NCBI GenBank assembly: GCA_038063015.1
Contig: JBBTVX010000002.1
Location: 1 to 55,646, forward strand
Direction: 5' to 3'
From: JACPYG01 sp038063015
GTDB taxonomy: Bacteria > Patescibacteriota > Minisyncoccia > Minisyncoccales > Staskawiczbacteraceae
Length of the DNA stretch: 55,646 bases
Below are positions 22,691-32,508 of this stretch, one piece after another. Both the position numbers and the translations under genes were made by a program. Positions within the stretch are counted from its first letter, which is position 1, and the number at the start of each line of letters is the position of its first letter. A model generated the notes under the pieces. The model saw nothing but the letters and a program-made list of their open reading frames with translations, had not been told where the DNA came from and made no database searches.

Positions 22691-25600
22691 ATGCGTGTAG
22701 TAGATCTAGAATCAATAAGAGTAAAATTGGCCTCGCCCGAGGAAGTTTTGTCGTGGTCTCATGGCGAGATAATAAAGCCGGAAACAATAAATTACAGAAC
22801 CCAAAAGTCGGAAAAGGACGGTCTTTTTGACGAAAGAATTTTTGGACCTGAAAAAGATTACGAGTGCGCTTGCGGGAAATATAAAAGAATAAGATACAAG
22901 GGTGTAGTTTGCGACAGGTGCGGAGTAGAGGTTACTAAATCTTCTGTAAGGAGAGAAAGAATGGGCCATATTAAACTAGCGGCCCCTGTTTCCCATATTT
23001 GGTTTTTAAGAGGGGTACCGTCAAGAATGGGCCTGGTTTTAGATAGGTCATCACAGCAATTGGAAAAAGTTATTTATTTTTCTTCGTATATTATTACTAA
23101 AGTTGATGATGAGGCGAGAAATAGAGTTTTAGACGCTATTGAACAGGAATATAAAACAAAAGTTAAAAAAGAAAAAACAGAGGCTGCCAAACAAGAATTA
23201 AAACAAGCCAGAGAGAAAGCCAAAGAAGAAGTTTTGGATATTAAAATACTTCAAATTTTATCTGAAGTTGTTTATCATAATTTATCTTTAAAATACGGAG
23301 AAATGTTTGAAGCGGGAACCGGAGCCGAAGCGGTTAAAAATCTTTTTTGTCAAGTTGATTTGAAAAAGACAATCAGCGAATTAATAAAAGAGAGCGAAGA
23401 AACTCCTCCAGCCCTGAAAAAGAAAGTTTTAAGAAGATTAAAAGTTTTCCAGGGAATGTTAAAAGCCAACGTCAGACCCGAGTGGATGTTTATGGATGTA
23501 TTGCCCGTATTGCCGCCAGATTTAAGGCCAATGGTTCAATTAGACGGCGGAAGATATGCTTCCTCTGATTTAAACGACCTTTATAGAAGAGTTATAAACA
23601 GAAATAATAGATTAAAATATCTTTTAGAAATTTCAGCGCCGTCAGTCATTGTCAGAAACGAAAAAAGAATGTTGCAGGAAGCGGTTGATGCTTTGATTGA
23701 TAATGAAATGAGAAAAGGGGTAACAACTACCGCTACAACCGGAGGAAAACGACTATTAAAATCTTTAGCCGCGATATTGGCGGGAAAGCAGGGAAGATTT
23801 AGACAAAATCTTTTAGGCAAGCGAGTCGATTATTCTGGCAGATCGGTTATTGCAGTGGGTCCTGAGCTTCATTTTGCTCAGTGCGGTTTGCCAAAAATGC
23901 TGGCTTTGGAAATTTTTAAACCATTTGTTATTAAGAAAATCTTAGACAAAGAATTAGCCTATAATATTAGGGGAGCGGCTAGACTGATTGAAGAAAAAAT
24001 TCCTGAAGTTTGGGCCATATTAGAGGAAATAGTAAAAAGCAAATTAGTTTTATTAAACAGGGCGCCGACTTTGCACAGACTTGGCATTCAGGCGTTTCAG
24101 CCGGTTTTGACCGAAGGAGAGACAATAAAACTTCATCCATTTGCTTGCGAGGCGTTTAACGCGGATTTTGACGGCGACCAAATGGCAGTTTATTTGCCTC
24201 TTTCAGACGAGGCGCAAAAAGAAGCCAGAGAAATTATGCTTTCTTCTTTAAATCTTTTAAGGCCGGCTACAGGATTGCCGGTAATCGGGCCATTTAGGGA
24301 CATTGCTTTGGGATGTTATTTTTTAACAAAAATAAAAGAACCGAAAGAGCCAGTAGACATCAAAACCTTAAAAGTATATTCCAGCGATTCAGAAGCTATT
24401 ACAGCTTATGAATATAAATTTTTAGAATTAAACGAAAAAATCAGAGTGCCGAATCCGCGTCTACCTGACGGGCGGGCAAAATCAGGTAAAATAGAATTAA
24501 TAGAAACAAGCGTTGGCAGGATTATTTTAAACGCCTGTTTGCCGAAGAATCATTCATATGTAAATAAATTAATAGACAACAAGGCGTTGAAAGGGCTTGT
24601 TAGAGAAATTGTTGAAAAATATTCAAACGAAGAGGCCGTAGCGTTTTTGGATAGAATTAAGGTATTGGGCTTTGAACATTGTACTCTGTCTGGGGTAAGC
24701 TGGGGCATGGATGATTTGATTGTGCCAAAAGAAAAAAAGCAATTAATATTTGACGCAGAAAGGGAAGTAGAAGAGATTGACAATCATTTTAAAAAAGGAT
24801 TGCTTTCGCACGAAGAAAAAACTTCGCAGAAGATTTTAATTTGGCAGTCAGTTAAAACAAAACTTGAAAGTTTGTTAAAAACCACCTTGCCAGAAGATGG
24901 ACCAGTGTTATCTATTATTAACGCTGGAGCCAGGGGAACTTGGGCGCAACCAGTGCAGATGGCCGGAATGAAAGGTTTGGTTAATAATCCTGCCGGTGAT
25001 ATCATTGAACTGCCAATCAAGTCTTCTTTTGCAGAGGGATTTAATGTTTTAGAGTATTTCATTTCTACCCATGGGGCTAGAAAAGGTACCGCTGATACTG
25101 CTTTAAGAACTTCTTCGGCTGGATATTTAACAAGGCGTCTTATAGACGTAAGCCATGATGTAATAGTAAATGAAGATGATTGTGGAGACAAAACAGGAAT
25201 TACTGTTTGGAGAAAAGACGCTGAAATAATAGAACAGGATTTTGTTTTTAAAATAGTTGGAAGATATTGTTTAGAGGACGTGGTAAAAGACCAAAAGATT
25301 TTTGTTAAAAAAGGAGAATATATTGATTGGAAAACGGCAGATGAAATTAGTAAAGCCGAAATTGAAAGAGTTGTTGTACGTTCTCCTTTAAGCTGTAAAA
25401 ACAAATCAGGAATTTGCCAGAGTTGTTATGGTTGGGATCTGGGCAGAAACAGCTTAGTAAAATTAGGAGAGGCGGTCGGAGTCGTTGCCGCACAAGCAAT
25501 TGGAGAACCAGGCACACAGTTAACACTGAGAACACATCATTTAGGAGGAGTAGTCGGCACCGGTGATATTACACAGGGTTTGCCAAGAATTGAAGAAATT

Positions 25601-26278
25601 TTTGAATCAAGGGCTCCAAAAGGGGAGGCAGTAATGACGTTAGCCGAAGGCAAGGTTATAAAAGTTGACGAGGGAAATAGAATTGTAAAGATTGAACCCG
25701 TCTCCAAATCTGCTAAAAAAATGCCGGCGATTGAGTACAAAATTCCTAACAGGATTGCTATTTTAGTCAAAGAGGGAGACGAGGTTAAAGAAAATCAGGC
25801 TCTTTGCGGGGGAAATTTAGATTTGAAAAAAATGTATAAATCAGCAGGGTTGGAAGCAACTCAAAAATATATTCTGAAAGAAGTTCAGAAAATTTATTCT
25901 TCGCAAGGCGTTGATATACACGACAAACATATTGAAGTTATTATCCAGAAGATGTTTTCCAGAATGAAAATAAGAGAAGAAGGAGATAGTTTATGGGTGA
26001 CAGGAGAGGTTATTGAGGGAGGGGTATTTCAAGAAGAGGTTGACAGACTAAAAAAAGCAAAGAAAAACCCTCCAATTGGAGCGCAAATATTATTGGGAAT
26101 TTCTGAGGTTGCTTTAGCGTCAGAAAGCTTCTTGTCAGCGGCCTCATTTCAGCAAACATCCAGAGTTTTAATTAAAGCGGCGCTTGAGGGCAAGGAAGAC
26201 AAACTGCGCGGTCTCAAAGAAAATGTGATTATCGGAAAACTCATTCCGGTAGGCACTGGATTTATTAAAAAGAAATAA
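22691..26278 (+). CDS. rpoC: DNA-directed RNA polymerase subunit beta-prime
   Basis: 1195 aa. The start is the ATG at 22691 (MRVVDLESIRVKLASPEE), the usual RpoC start; the longer open frame overlaps rpoB. An N-terminal zinc site (CACGKYKRIRYKGVVCDRCG), the catalytic Mg motif NADFDGDQMA and a second Cys cluster (CKNKSGICQSC) are present. A short PDGRAKSG insertion near residue 592 (24463-24490) looks like one of the small GC-rich in-frame repeats of this genome. Terminated by the hairpin at 26281-26309. Confidence 0.98.
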   Translation: MRVVDLESIRVKLASPEEVLSWSHGEIIKPETINYRTQKSEKDGLFDERIFGPEKDYECACGKYKRIRYKGVVCDRCGVEVTKSSVRRERMGHIKLAAPVSHIWFLRGVPSRMGLVLDRSSQQLEKVIYFSSYIITKVDDEARNRVLDAIEQEYKTKVKKEKTEAAKQELKQAREKAKEEVLDIKILQILSEVVYHNLSLKYGEMFEAGTGAEAVKNLFCQVDLKKTISELIKESEETPPALKKKVLRRLKVFQGMLKANVRPEWMFMDVLPVLPPDLRPMVQLDGGRYASSDLNDLYRRVINRNNRLKYLLEISAPSVIVRNEKRMLQEAVDALIDNEMRKGVTTTATTGGKRLLKSLAAILAGKQGRFRQNLLGKRVDYSGRSVIAVGPELHFAQCGLPKMLALEIFKPFVIKKILDKELAYNIRGAARLIEEKIPEVWAILEEIVKSKLVLLNRAPTLHRLGIQAFQPVLTEGETIKLHPFACEAFNADFDGDQMAVYLPLSDEAQKEAREIMLSSLNLLRPATGLPVIGPFRDIALGCYFLTKIKEPKEPVDIKTLKVYSSDSEAITAYEYKFLELNEKIRVPNPRLPDGRAKSGKIELIETSVGRIILNACLPKNHSYVNKLIDNKALKGLVREIVEKYSNEEAVAFLDRIKVLGFEHCTLSGVSWGMDDLIVPKEKKQLIFDAEREVEEIDNHFKKGLLSHEEKTSQKILIWQSVKTKLESLLKTTLPEDGPVLSIINAGARGTWAQPVQMAGMKGLVNNPAGDIIELPIKSSFAEGFNVLEYFISTHGARKGTADTALRTSSAGYLTRRLIDVSHDVIVNEDDCGDKTGITVWRKDAEIIEQDFVFKIVGRYCLEDVVKDQKIFVKKGEYIDWKTADEISKAEIERVVVRSPLSCKNKSGICQSCYGWDLGRNSLVKLGEAVGVVAAQAIGEPGTQLTLRTHHLGGVVGTGDITQGLPRIEEIFESRAPKGEAVMTLAEGKVIKVDEGNRIVKIEPVSKSAKKMPAIEYKIPNRIAILVKEGDEVKENQALCGGNLDLKKMYKSAGLEATQKYILKEVQKIYSSQGVDIHDKHIEVIIQKMFSRMKIREEGDSLWVTGEVIEGGVFQEEVDRLKKAKKNPPIGAQILLGISEVALASESFLSAASFQQTSRVLIKAALEGKEDKLRGLKENVIIGKLIPVGTGFIKKK

Positions 26279-26280
26279 TA

Positions 26281-26309
26281 AAACGCCCTCGTTCAGCGGG
26301 GGCGTTTTT
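26281..26309 (+). terminator. Terminator of rpoBC
   Basis: AAACGCCC paired with GGGGCGTTT around a short loop, followed by T residues. Confidence 0.85.
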
Positions 26310-26350
26310 GTTTACTTGAATAAATAAAAAGAAGCGTTATAATAATATAA

Positions 26351-26512
26351 TAAACTTGTTATTCAATAACAAATCTGCTGCAAATTAAGCGCTTGGTCTG
26401 CAAAATCATAAAATTTCGTCGGCTTATACAGAGTATAAACCTCCTCAATTTTCTGATTTTTCGCCCGCAAACGCTCAATTTCCGCGACGAAAATTATTAA
26501 ACAACAAGTTTA
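26351..26512. repeat. Long intergenic hairpin element E2 (upstream of ftsK)
   Basis: A 162-nt imperfect hairpin. The ends pair perfectly over 10 bp (TAAACTTGTT with AACAAGTTTA). The inner stem AAAATCATAAAATT/AATTTTCTGATTTT and the tip TTATAC-AGA-GTATAA also pair. Internal loops carry CGTCGG and TCGCCCG, as in the element at 39910-40072. No coding potential is seen. It could be a MITE-like repeat, a small RNA or a 5' leader structure. Confidence 0.55.
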
Positions 26513-26526
26513 ATACAGATTCAAAA

Positions 26527-28746
26527 ATGGCCAAAAATAACAATTTAAAAAAAGAGAATAATACTAAAATAAAAGCAAAGAATAGCAATCCTGTTTTGGC
26601 TCAATGGACCAAAAGATGGATTAAGGCGATTTTGATGTTTTTAGTCGCGCTTGTTATTGGTCTTTCGTTTTGGAATAAAGCCGGCGCAGCCGGCAGGATT
26701 TTTATAAATATCTCAAAATTTTTAATAGGGCAAGCTACTTTTACACTTCCTTTGTTTTTCTTTTTAGGCGGAATAATATTTTTGAAATCAAGAAAAAAAG
26801 GAAAAACATTAGCCATGTTTTTGGCTATTATTGTCACCATTATTGGAATTTCGGGTATTTTAGCCAGCCAAGATTTAATCAAATTACAGGGAGGATGGAC
26901 GGGGTTTTTATTAGCAAAATTGCTTATCGGAGGATTCGGTCTTTTAGTGGCTAATATCGTATTTGGAGCTGTTGTTTTAATAGGTATTTTTATATTTTTA
27001 CAATTTATTAGAAATGAGGTGCCTAAGGAAAAATTAGACGAGGAAAAACGGCCGTCTTTTATATCGCAAATAATGAAAAAAAGCGGAGACGCTTCTTTTA
27101 AAATAAAAGGAACAGAAGATGAAAAATCCGAATCATCTGTTTCCGTATCTCCGAGAATATCTTTATTTAAAAAAGAATCCTCCTCCGCTAAAGCTTCTGA
27201 GGAAGAAGAAACTAGAAGAAAAAAAACAGTGGGAACAAAGGGAGATTTCGTTTTGCCTCCATTAGATTTGCTTTCAAAAAATGAATTAGCGCCAACTTCG
27301 GGCAACATAAAGGAGAACTCAATACTTATTAAAAAAACGTTGGAAAATTTTGGAATACCCGTTGAAATGGCGGAAGTAAATGTAGGACCTACTGTTACTC
27401 AATATGCCTTTAAACCAGCCGAAGGCGTAAAATTATCAAAGATTACAACATTATCTAATAATTTAGCATTAGCCTTAGCCGCTCACCCGATTAGAATTGA
27501 AGCCCCTATACCCGGCAAATCTTTAGTGGGCATTGAAGTGCCAAATAAAGTAAGGTCAACGGTCGCTTTAAGAAATTTGATTGCCCATCAAAACTATCAA
27601 AATGCATTAACTCCTTTGCTTGTTGCTTTGGGCAGAAATGTTTCTGGTTCTCCGGTTTATGCCGATTTAACAGAAATGCCACATATGTTAATTGCCGGCG
27701 CTACTGGAACAGGCAAAACGATATTTTTAAACAGTTTGATTTTGAGCCTTTTATATAAGTCAACCCCTGATAGTTTAAGAATAATTATGGTTGATCCAAA
27801 GAGAGTGGAATTTCAAAATTATAATGATATGCCCCATCTATTGTGTCCGGTAATTTACGACGCCACAAAAACGATGAGCGCTTTGCAGTGGTTGATAAAA
27901 GAAATGGAAAGGAGATTTGAAGTATTTTCTGAAATTCCTGCCAGGAACATTACTACTTATAACCAAAATAAATCTGTTATTGCATCTGAACTGCAGCTTC
28001 CCTATATTGTTTTGATTATTGATGAATTAGCAGATTTAATGGCGGCTAAAGGAAGGGAGCTAGAAGCGGGAATTGTAAGATTAGCTCAGATGGCAAGGGC
28101 AACTGGCATACATTTAGTATTAGCCACCCAGAGGCCGTCCGTAGAAGTTATTACAGGGTTAATTAAGGCCAATATTACTTCAAGGGTTACTTTTCAGGTT
28201 GCTTCACAGGTTGATTCAAGAACAGTTTTAGACACAGCCGGCGCTGAAAAATTATTGGGCGCCGGGGATATGTTGTTTATGTCGGCTAAATCTTCTAAAA
28301 TTACAAGAATTCAGGGTCCATATGTTTCAGAAAAGGAGGTTAAAAAAGTAGCTGATTTTGTTTCAGAACAAGGTAAAAAAGCAGAAGAGCCACAATCTGT
28401 TCTTAGTCAAAGTTTGAAAGAAACCCTAGAACAAAGAGAGTCAAAAGAAGGAGAAGTATTTTTTGGCGGAGACGACGATCCGTTATTTGAAGATGTGAAG
28501 CGCATCGTTTTGGAAACTAAAAAAGCATCAGCTTCATTTTTACAAAGACGTTTAAGAATCGGCTATTCAAGAGCGGCTCGGCTTATTGATATGTTAGAAG
28601 AAAAAGGGCTTGTAGGCCCTGCTGACGGAGCCAAACCCAGAGATGTTTTTGCAAGCAAAGCGGATATCCAATTCGGTCCGGGAAAAGAGCCAAGCGGATT
28701 TGATGAATCAGAAGAACTAAAGAATAGCGAATGGCAAAAAGTGTAA
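26527..28746 (+). CDS. ftsK: DNA translocase FtsK/SpoIIIE
   Basis: 739 aa. Four hydrophobic segments occur in the first 180 residues, then a Ser/Lys/Glu-rich linker. The motor follows with alpha-domain LENFGIPVEMAEVNVGPTVTQYAF, Walker A GATGTGKT near residue 393 and Walker B IVLIIDELADLM. The C-terminal gamma winged helix (KASASFLQRRLRIGYSRAARLIDMLEEKGLVG) recognises polar sequences. It pumps DNA through the septum and helps chromosome segregation. A short SSAKASEE segment (27184-27206) looks like an in-frame repeat insertion. Confidence 0.96.
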   Translation: MAKNNNLKKENNTKIKAKNSNPVLAQWTKRWIKAILMFLVALVIGLSFWNKAGAAGRIFINISKFLIGQATFTLPLFFFLGGIIFLKSRKKGKTLAMFLAIIVTIIGISGILASQDLIKLQGGWTGFLLAKLLIGGFGLLVANIVFGAVVLIGIFIFLQFIRNEVPKEKLDEEKRPSFISQIMKKSGDASFKIKGTEDEKSESSVSVSPRISLFKKESSSAKASEEEETRRKKTVGTKGDFVLPPLDLLSKNELAPTSGNIKENSILIKKTLENFGIPVEMAEVNVGPTVTQYAFKPAEGVKLSKITTLSNNLALALAAHPIRIEAPIPGKSLVGIEVPNKVRSTVALRNLIAHQNYQNALTPLLVALGRNVSGSPVYADLTEMPHMLIAGATGTGKTIFLNSLILSLLYKSTPDSLRIIMVDPKRVEFQNYNDMPHLLCPVIYDATKTMSALQWLIKEMERRFEVFSEIPARNITTYNQNKSVIASELQLPYIVLIIDELADLMAAKGRELEAGIVRLAQMARATGIHLVLATQRPSVEVITGLIKANITSRVTFQVASQVDSRTVLDTAGAEKLLGAGDMLFMSAKSSKITRIQGPYVSEKEVKKVADFVSEQGKKAEEPQSVLSQSLKETLEQRESKEGEVFFGGDDDPLFEDVKRIVLETKKASASFLQRRLRIGYSRAARLIDMLEEKGLVGPADGAKPRDVFASKADIQFGPGKEPSGFDESEELKNSEWQKV

Positions 28747-28797
28747 AATTTGAAATCACAAATTGTTATATCAAGATTAAATTTTAAAATAAACAAA

Positions 28798-29805
28798 ATG
28801 ACAAAAACAAAAAAGGAGGAGGGCGAAAAAGAAAAACAAACTAAAGCCATAGAAAATGTAGTTAATGAAATAAAAGAACGTTTTGGAGAGGGAGCTATTA
28901 TGAACCTTAGAGATATTTCAGCCGTTGATGTTGATGTTATTCCGACAGGTTCCATTGCTATGGATTTAGCTTTGGGGGTCAAAGGAATGCCCAGGGGCAG
29001 GATAATAGAGATATATGGAACAGAATCTTCTGGTAAAACCACATTGTCTCTGCATATTTTAGCTGAAGCTCAAAAAAAAGGAGGCGTTGGCGCTTTTATT
29101 GACGCAGAGCATGCTATGGACCCGGATTATGCAAGAAGAATTGGAGTTAATATTGATAATCTTTTAATATCTCAGCCCGATTCTGGAGAGCAAGCGCTGC
29201 AAATTGTTGAAACATTAGTGAAGTCAGAAAAAGTTGATGTAATAGTTATTGACTCTGTGGCAGCTCTAACTCCAAGAGTTGAAATAGAGGGGGAAATAGG
29301 AGACCAGCACATGGGGCTTCAAGCCAGAATGATGTCGCAAGCTTGCAGAAAGCTTTCTGGCATAGTGTCTAAAACAAATACAATGGTTATATTTTTAAAC
29401 CAAACCAGAATGAAAATTGGTATGGTTTTTGGCAATCCGGAAACAACGCCCGGAGGATTGGCCTTAAAATTTTATGCTTCCGTTAGAATTAATTTAGTCA
29501 GAACGGCTCAGATAAAATCAGGCGATGAGATTATCGGAAACAGAGTAAAAGCTAAAGTGGTCAAAAATAAAGTGGCCGCTCCCTTCCGCACAGCTGAATT
29601 TGATATTTATTATAACGAGGGAATTTCTAAAACAGGAGACATTTTTAGAGCCGGATTGCAATGCGGCGCAATAAAGCAATCAGGCAGTTTCTTCAGTTTT
29701 GAAGGCCAAAAAATGGGTCAGGGGAACGAAGCCGTAAAAGTTTTTTTGAAAGAAAATCCAGAGGTGGCAAAACAAATAAAAAAGTTGGCAATGGAGCAAA
29801 AATAA
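28798..29805 (+). CDS. recA: Recombinase RecA
   Basis: 335 aa from the ATG at 28798; a TTG at 28750 would add an unlikely extension. Walker A is GTESSGKT (near residue 74), Walker B VIVIDSVAALTP. The L1/L2 regions (GEIGDQHMGLQARMMSQACRKL and NQTRMKIGMVFGNPETTPGG) are intact. It promotes homologous pairing and repair. It lies 51 bases after ftsK and ends at a bidirectional terminator. Confidence 0.97.
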   Translation: MTKTKKEEGEKEKQTKAIENVVNEIKERFGEGAIMNLRDISAVDVDVIPTGSIAMDLALGVKGMPRGRIIEIYGTESSGKTTLSLHILAEAQKKGGVGAFIDAEHAMDPDYARRIGVNIDNLLISQPDSGEQALQIVETLVKSEKVDVIVIDSVAALTPRVEIEGEIGDQHMGLQARMMSQACRKLSGIVSKTNTMVIFLNQTRMKIGMVFGNPETTPGGLALKFYASVRINLVRTAQIKSGDEIIGNRVKAKVVKNKVAAPFRTAEFDIYYNEGISKTGDIFRAGLQCGAIKQSGSFFSFEGQKMGQGNEAVKVFLKENPEVAKQIKKLAMEQK

Positions 29806-29813
29806 AAGGATAT

Positions 29814-29859
29814 AAAACAACACCGGGTATTGCATTAATGCAATACCCGGTGTTGTTTT
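29814..29859. terminator. Perfect palindromic bidirectional terminator between recA and rpsR
   Basis: A 46-nt perfect inverted repeat (AAAACAACACCGGGTATTGC arm and its complement) with A and T tails on both sides. It serves recA on the plus strand and rpsF-ssb-rpsR on the minus strand. Confidence 0.92.
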
Positions 29860-29865
29860 AATTAG

Positions 29866-30063
29866 TTATTTCGGAGTATAGGGCAATATTCCTATTTGTC
29901 TGGCGCGCTTGATTGCAGTGGCAATCTTTTTTTGGTGATGCATACAAAGGCCGGTTTTTTTTCTCGGTTTTATTTTATAAAAACCAGATATAAAACTCGA
30001 CAGCAATTCTGTATTTTTATAATCTACTTCATCAATATTTTTTTGGCAAAAATAACAAAACAT
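29866..30063 (-). CDS. rpsR: Ribosomal protein bS18
   Basis: 65 aa. MFCYFCQKN and LCMHHQKKIATAIKRARQIGILPYT are bS18 features; the Cys/Cys and Cys/His residues could bind zinc, as in cysteine-rich S18 forms. It binds 16S rRNA beside bS6 on the platform of the 30S subunit. It is the last gene of the rpsF-ssb-rpsR operon, the normal bacterial order. Confidence 0.95.
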   Translation of the reverse strand: MFCYFCQKNIDEVDYKNTELLSSFISGFYKIKPRKKTGLCMHHQKKIATAIKRARQIGILPYTPK

Positions 30064-30111
30064 AGAATTATTTTTCCTAAAATATTCTTATTTTTATATT
30101 CTAAATTAGAA

Positions 30112-30645
30112 TTAGAATGGAATATCGCGGACATCAATTTCTTCGGCGGAGTCTCCTTGAAAAGGAATGGTTTTTGGCTCTTCGGCGTCATCTTGAGGGA
30201 GAATATAGTTTTCTTCAATTATTGGTATATCTCCGCCAGTTGGCGGATTGTTTTGCATTTCCGGCGCTGGGTTGGAAAACATCTTTTTTGCAGAATTATC
30301 CGCTACTGCTCCCCCCATTGATCTTGGGGCTAATTGTAAACCTTCGGCTATTATTTCTGTTCTGTATTGCTTCACTCCTGAGGAATTTTGCCATGACCCG
30401 GTTTTTATTCTGCCTTCAATTAAAACCAACGAACCCTTGTTTAAATATCTTGAGCTAATATCAGCTAATTTCCCAAAACAAACAATATTATGAAATTCTG
30501 CCTCCTGTTTTTTTTGACCAGTGTTATCAGTGTAGAATCTGTTTGTGGCTATACCGAAGTTAGTTACAGATTGTCCAGAAGGCAATGCGCGCACCTCAGG
30601 ATCACGAGTAACGTTTCCTAAAATAAAAGCTTTATTTAAATTCAT
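30112..30645 (-). CDS. ssb: Single-stranded DNA-binding protein
   Basis: 177 aa. The N-terminal OB fold (MNLNKAFILGNVTRDPEVRA, FHNIVCFGKLADI, GRIKTGSWQNSSGVKQYRTEIIAEG) covers about residues 1-105. An acidic disordered tail follows and ends DIDV-like (EEIDVRDIPF), matching the D-I-P-F tip that recruits repair and replication proteins. It lies two bases downstream of rpsF. Confidence 0.96.
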   Translation of the reverse strand: MNLNKAFILGNVTRDPEVRALPSGQSVTNFGIATNRFYTDNTGQKKQEAEFHNIVCFGKLADISSRYLNKGSLVLIEGRIKTGSWQNSSGVKQYRTEIIAEGLQLAPRSMGGAVADNSAKKMFSNPAPEMQNNPPTGGDIPIIEENYILPQDDAEEPKTIPFQGDSAEEIDVRDIPF

Positions 30646-30647
30646 TT

Positions 30648-31097
30648 TTACTCGCTTAAAATTTCGTCTAATTTTTTCTCAATTTCCTTTAATTCGACCT
30701 TTTTATTTATTTGTCTGTCTGGCAAATATGCTTTTTCTTCTTCTACGTCTCCAATAGACGCGGAGGATATTAATGGTTTCTTTTTTGTTCTTCTTTCTTT
30801 TTGTATTTTTGCTGGTTTTTTTATTATAAGAATATGGCGGATAATTTTGCCATCTTTTTGGATTTTTTCTTTTAATTCATCAAGATGTTCCGGCTCTAAT
30901 TGAAACTCTAAACCGCTAAAAAATCCAGAGCCCTGTTTCTTTATAGGATAAGCCAAAGTCCGAGGAGACGGCTTTTCAGATTTAAGAATTACTCCTTCTT
31001 TTTCTTGAATAAATGATTCAATATCTTTTGCTTTTGCCTCGGCTTCTTCGGCGGTTATTTCCGAAGAGATTATATACGTTAATTCGTACGGTTTCAT
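30648..31097 (-). CDS. rpsF: Ribosomal protein bS6 with a charged C-terminal extension
   Basis: 149 aa, longer than the usual 95-130. The S6 ferredoxin-like fold runs through MKPYELTYIISSE, LAYPIKKQGSGFFSGLEFQLEPE and HILIIKKP. After residue 95 comes a Lys/Glu-rich tail. Part of that tail (AYLPDRQINKKV, near 30714-30730) resembles the short in-frame repeat peptides found in other genes here. S6 pairs with S18 on the small subunit. Confidence 0.92.
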   Translation of the reverse strand: MKPYELTYIISSEITAEEAEAKAKDIESFIQEKEGVILKSEKPSPRTLAYPIKKQGSGFFSGLEFQLEPEHLDELKEKIQKDGKIIRHILIIKKPAKIQKERRTKKKPLISSASIGDVEEEKAYLPDRQINKKVELKEIEKKLDEILSE

Positions 31098-31170
31098 ATA
31101 TCTTAAATTATGTTATAATACTATAATAATTTTAAATAAATTACAAGCCTCTAATAAGGCAAGAGCAATT

Positions 31171-32508
31171 ATGGTTAATCCAACAATTTTTAAATCTTAC
31201 GACATAAGGGGAGTTTATCCTAATGAATTGAATGAAGAAACCGCTCGCGCAATCGGCAGAGGTTTTGTCAAATATACGGGAGCTAAAAAAGTGGCGGTGG
31301 GACAAGATGCCCGTCTTTCATCACCAGCGCTATTCAAGAGCCTTGTGAAGGGCATTACAGAAGAGGGTGCCAATGTTTATAATTTGGGTCAAGTTCCCAC
31401 AGAATGTCTTTATTTCAGCGTGGGCGTTTATGCTTTTGACGCGGGAATTATGATTACAGCCAGCCATAATCCAAAAGAATACAACGGTTTTAAGATGATT
31501 AAGAAAAATGGTGATAATATTGACTGGATTAGAGGAGAAGATTTGCGAGCTATAGTAGAAGATGGAAATTTTAAGAATGATATTACTAAGGGCGCCATAG
31601 AGCGAAAGGACATATGGCCGGATTATGTAAAACACATTCTTTCTTTTGTTAATTTGGAAAAAATAAAAAATTTTAAGGTGGCTGTTGACGCTTCAAATGG
31701 CGTGGCCGGATTAGCTGTTTCAAAAATAGGAGACAAATTGCCGGCTAAAATATTTCTTTTAAATTATGAGCCAGACGGCGATTTTCCAAATCACAGTCCG
31801 AATCCTTTGCTGGCCGGGTCAACAGACCAAATTAAAAAAGAAATAGAAAAAGAAGGCGCGGACTTTGGTTTTATTTTTGACGGCGACGGAGATAGAATTT
31901 TTTTAGTGGATGAAAACGGATGGCTGGTTAGAGCCGATGTCGCTCTTTTGCTCTTAGCTAAATATTTTTTGCAAAAAAATCCAGGTTCGGCTATAGCCTA
32001 CAATGCAATTTGTTCAAAGGCCGCGCCAGAGCTTATTAAAAAATGGGGAGGCAAGCCAATTAGAACCAAAATTGGTTTTGTTAATGTGAGGGCCGGTTTA
32101 TTGGAAAATAACGGAATTATGGGAGGTGAGCCATCGGGGCATTATTGTTTCAGAGATAACTATTTTATGGATTCTGGAATGATTAGTTTTTTAATTTTGT
32201 TGCAAATAATTTCGGAGGAGCACAAAAAAGTTTCAGAAATAGCCCAGGAATTGTCTCCTTACGCCAAGTCTTCTGAAATTAATTTTGAGATTGCGAATAA
32301 AGAAGAAATACTCAATAAAATAAAAGAAAAATATGCTGACGGAAAGCAGGATTATTTAGATGGAATCACAGTGGAATATAACAACTGGTGGTTTAACGCA
32401 AGGGTTTCGCAAACAGAGCCCCTGTTAAGATTAACCATTGAAGCGGACACAAAAGATTTATTGGAAGAGAAGCAAAAAGAACTTAGGGCACTGATTACAG
32501 CCAAATAA
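31171..32508 (+). CDS. Phosphomannomutase/phosphoglucomutase
   Basis: 445 aa alpha-D-phosphohexomutase. Active-site phosphoserine loop TASHNPKEYNG (near residue 95), metal loop DGDGDR (near 237), sugar-binding GEPSGHY (near 320) and the C-terminal phosphate-binding domain (RVSQTEPLLRLTIEA) are all present. It interconverts hexose 1- and 6-phosphates for glycan precursor synthesis. The substrate preference (mannose or glucose) cannot be read from sequence. Divergent from rpsF, with two TATAAT boxes in the 73-bp gap. Confidence 0.93.
   Translation: MVNPTIFKSYDIRGVYPNELNEETARAIGRGFVKYTGAKKVAVGQDARLSSPALFKSLVKGITEEGANVYNLGQVPTECLYFSVGVYAFDAGIMITASHNPKEYNGFKMIKKNGDNIDWIRGEDLRAIVEDGNFKNDITKGAIERKDIWPDYVKHILSFVNLEKIKNFKVAVDASNGVAGLAVSKIGDKLPAKIFLLNYEPDGDFPNHSPNPLLAGSTDQIKKEIEKEGADFGFIFDGDGDRIFLVDENGWLVRADVALLLLAKYFLQKNPGSAIAYNAICSKAAPELIKKWGGKPIRTKIGFVNVRAGLLENNGIMGGEPSGHYCFRDNYFMDSGMISFLILLQIISEEHKKVSEIAQELSPYAKSSEINFEIANKEEILNKIKEKYADGKQDYLDGITVEYNNWWFNARVSQTEPLLRLTIEADTKDLLEEKQKELRALITAK

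Noticed and set aside
24784..25404. 206-codon minus-strand open frame inside rpoC
   Set aside because: Antisense to a highly conserved part of rpoC; no family features.
26601..27308. Long minus-strand open frame inside ftsK
   Set aside because: It is the shadow of the conserved ftsK frame and has no recognisable domain.
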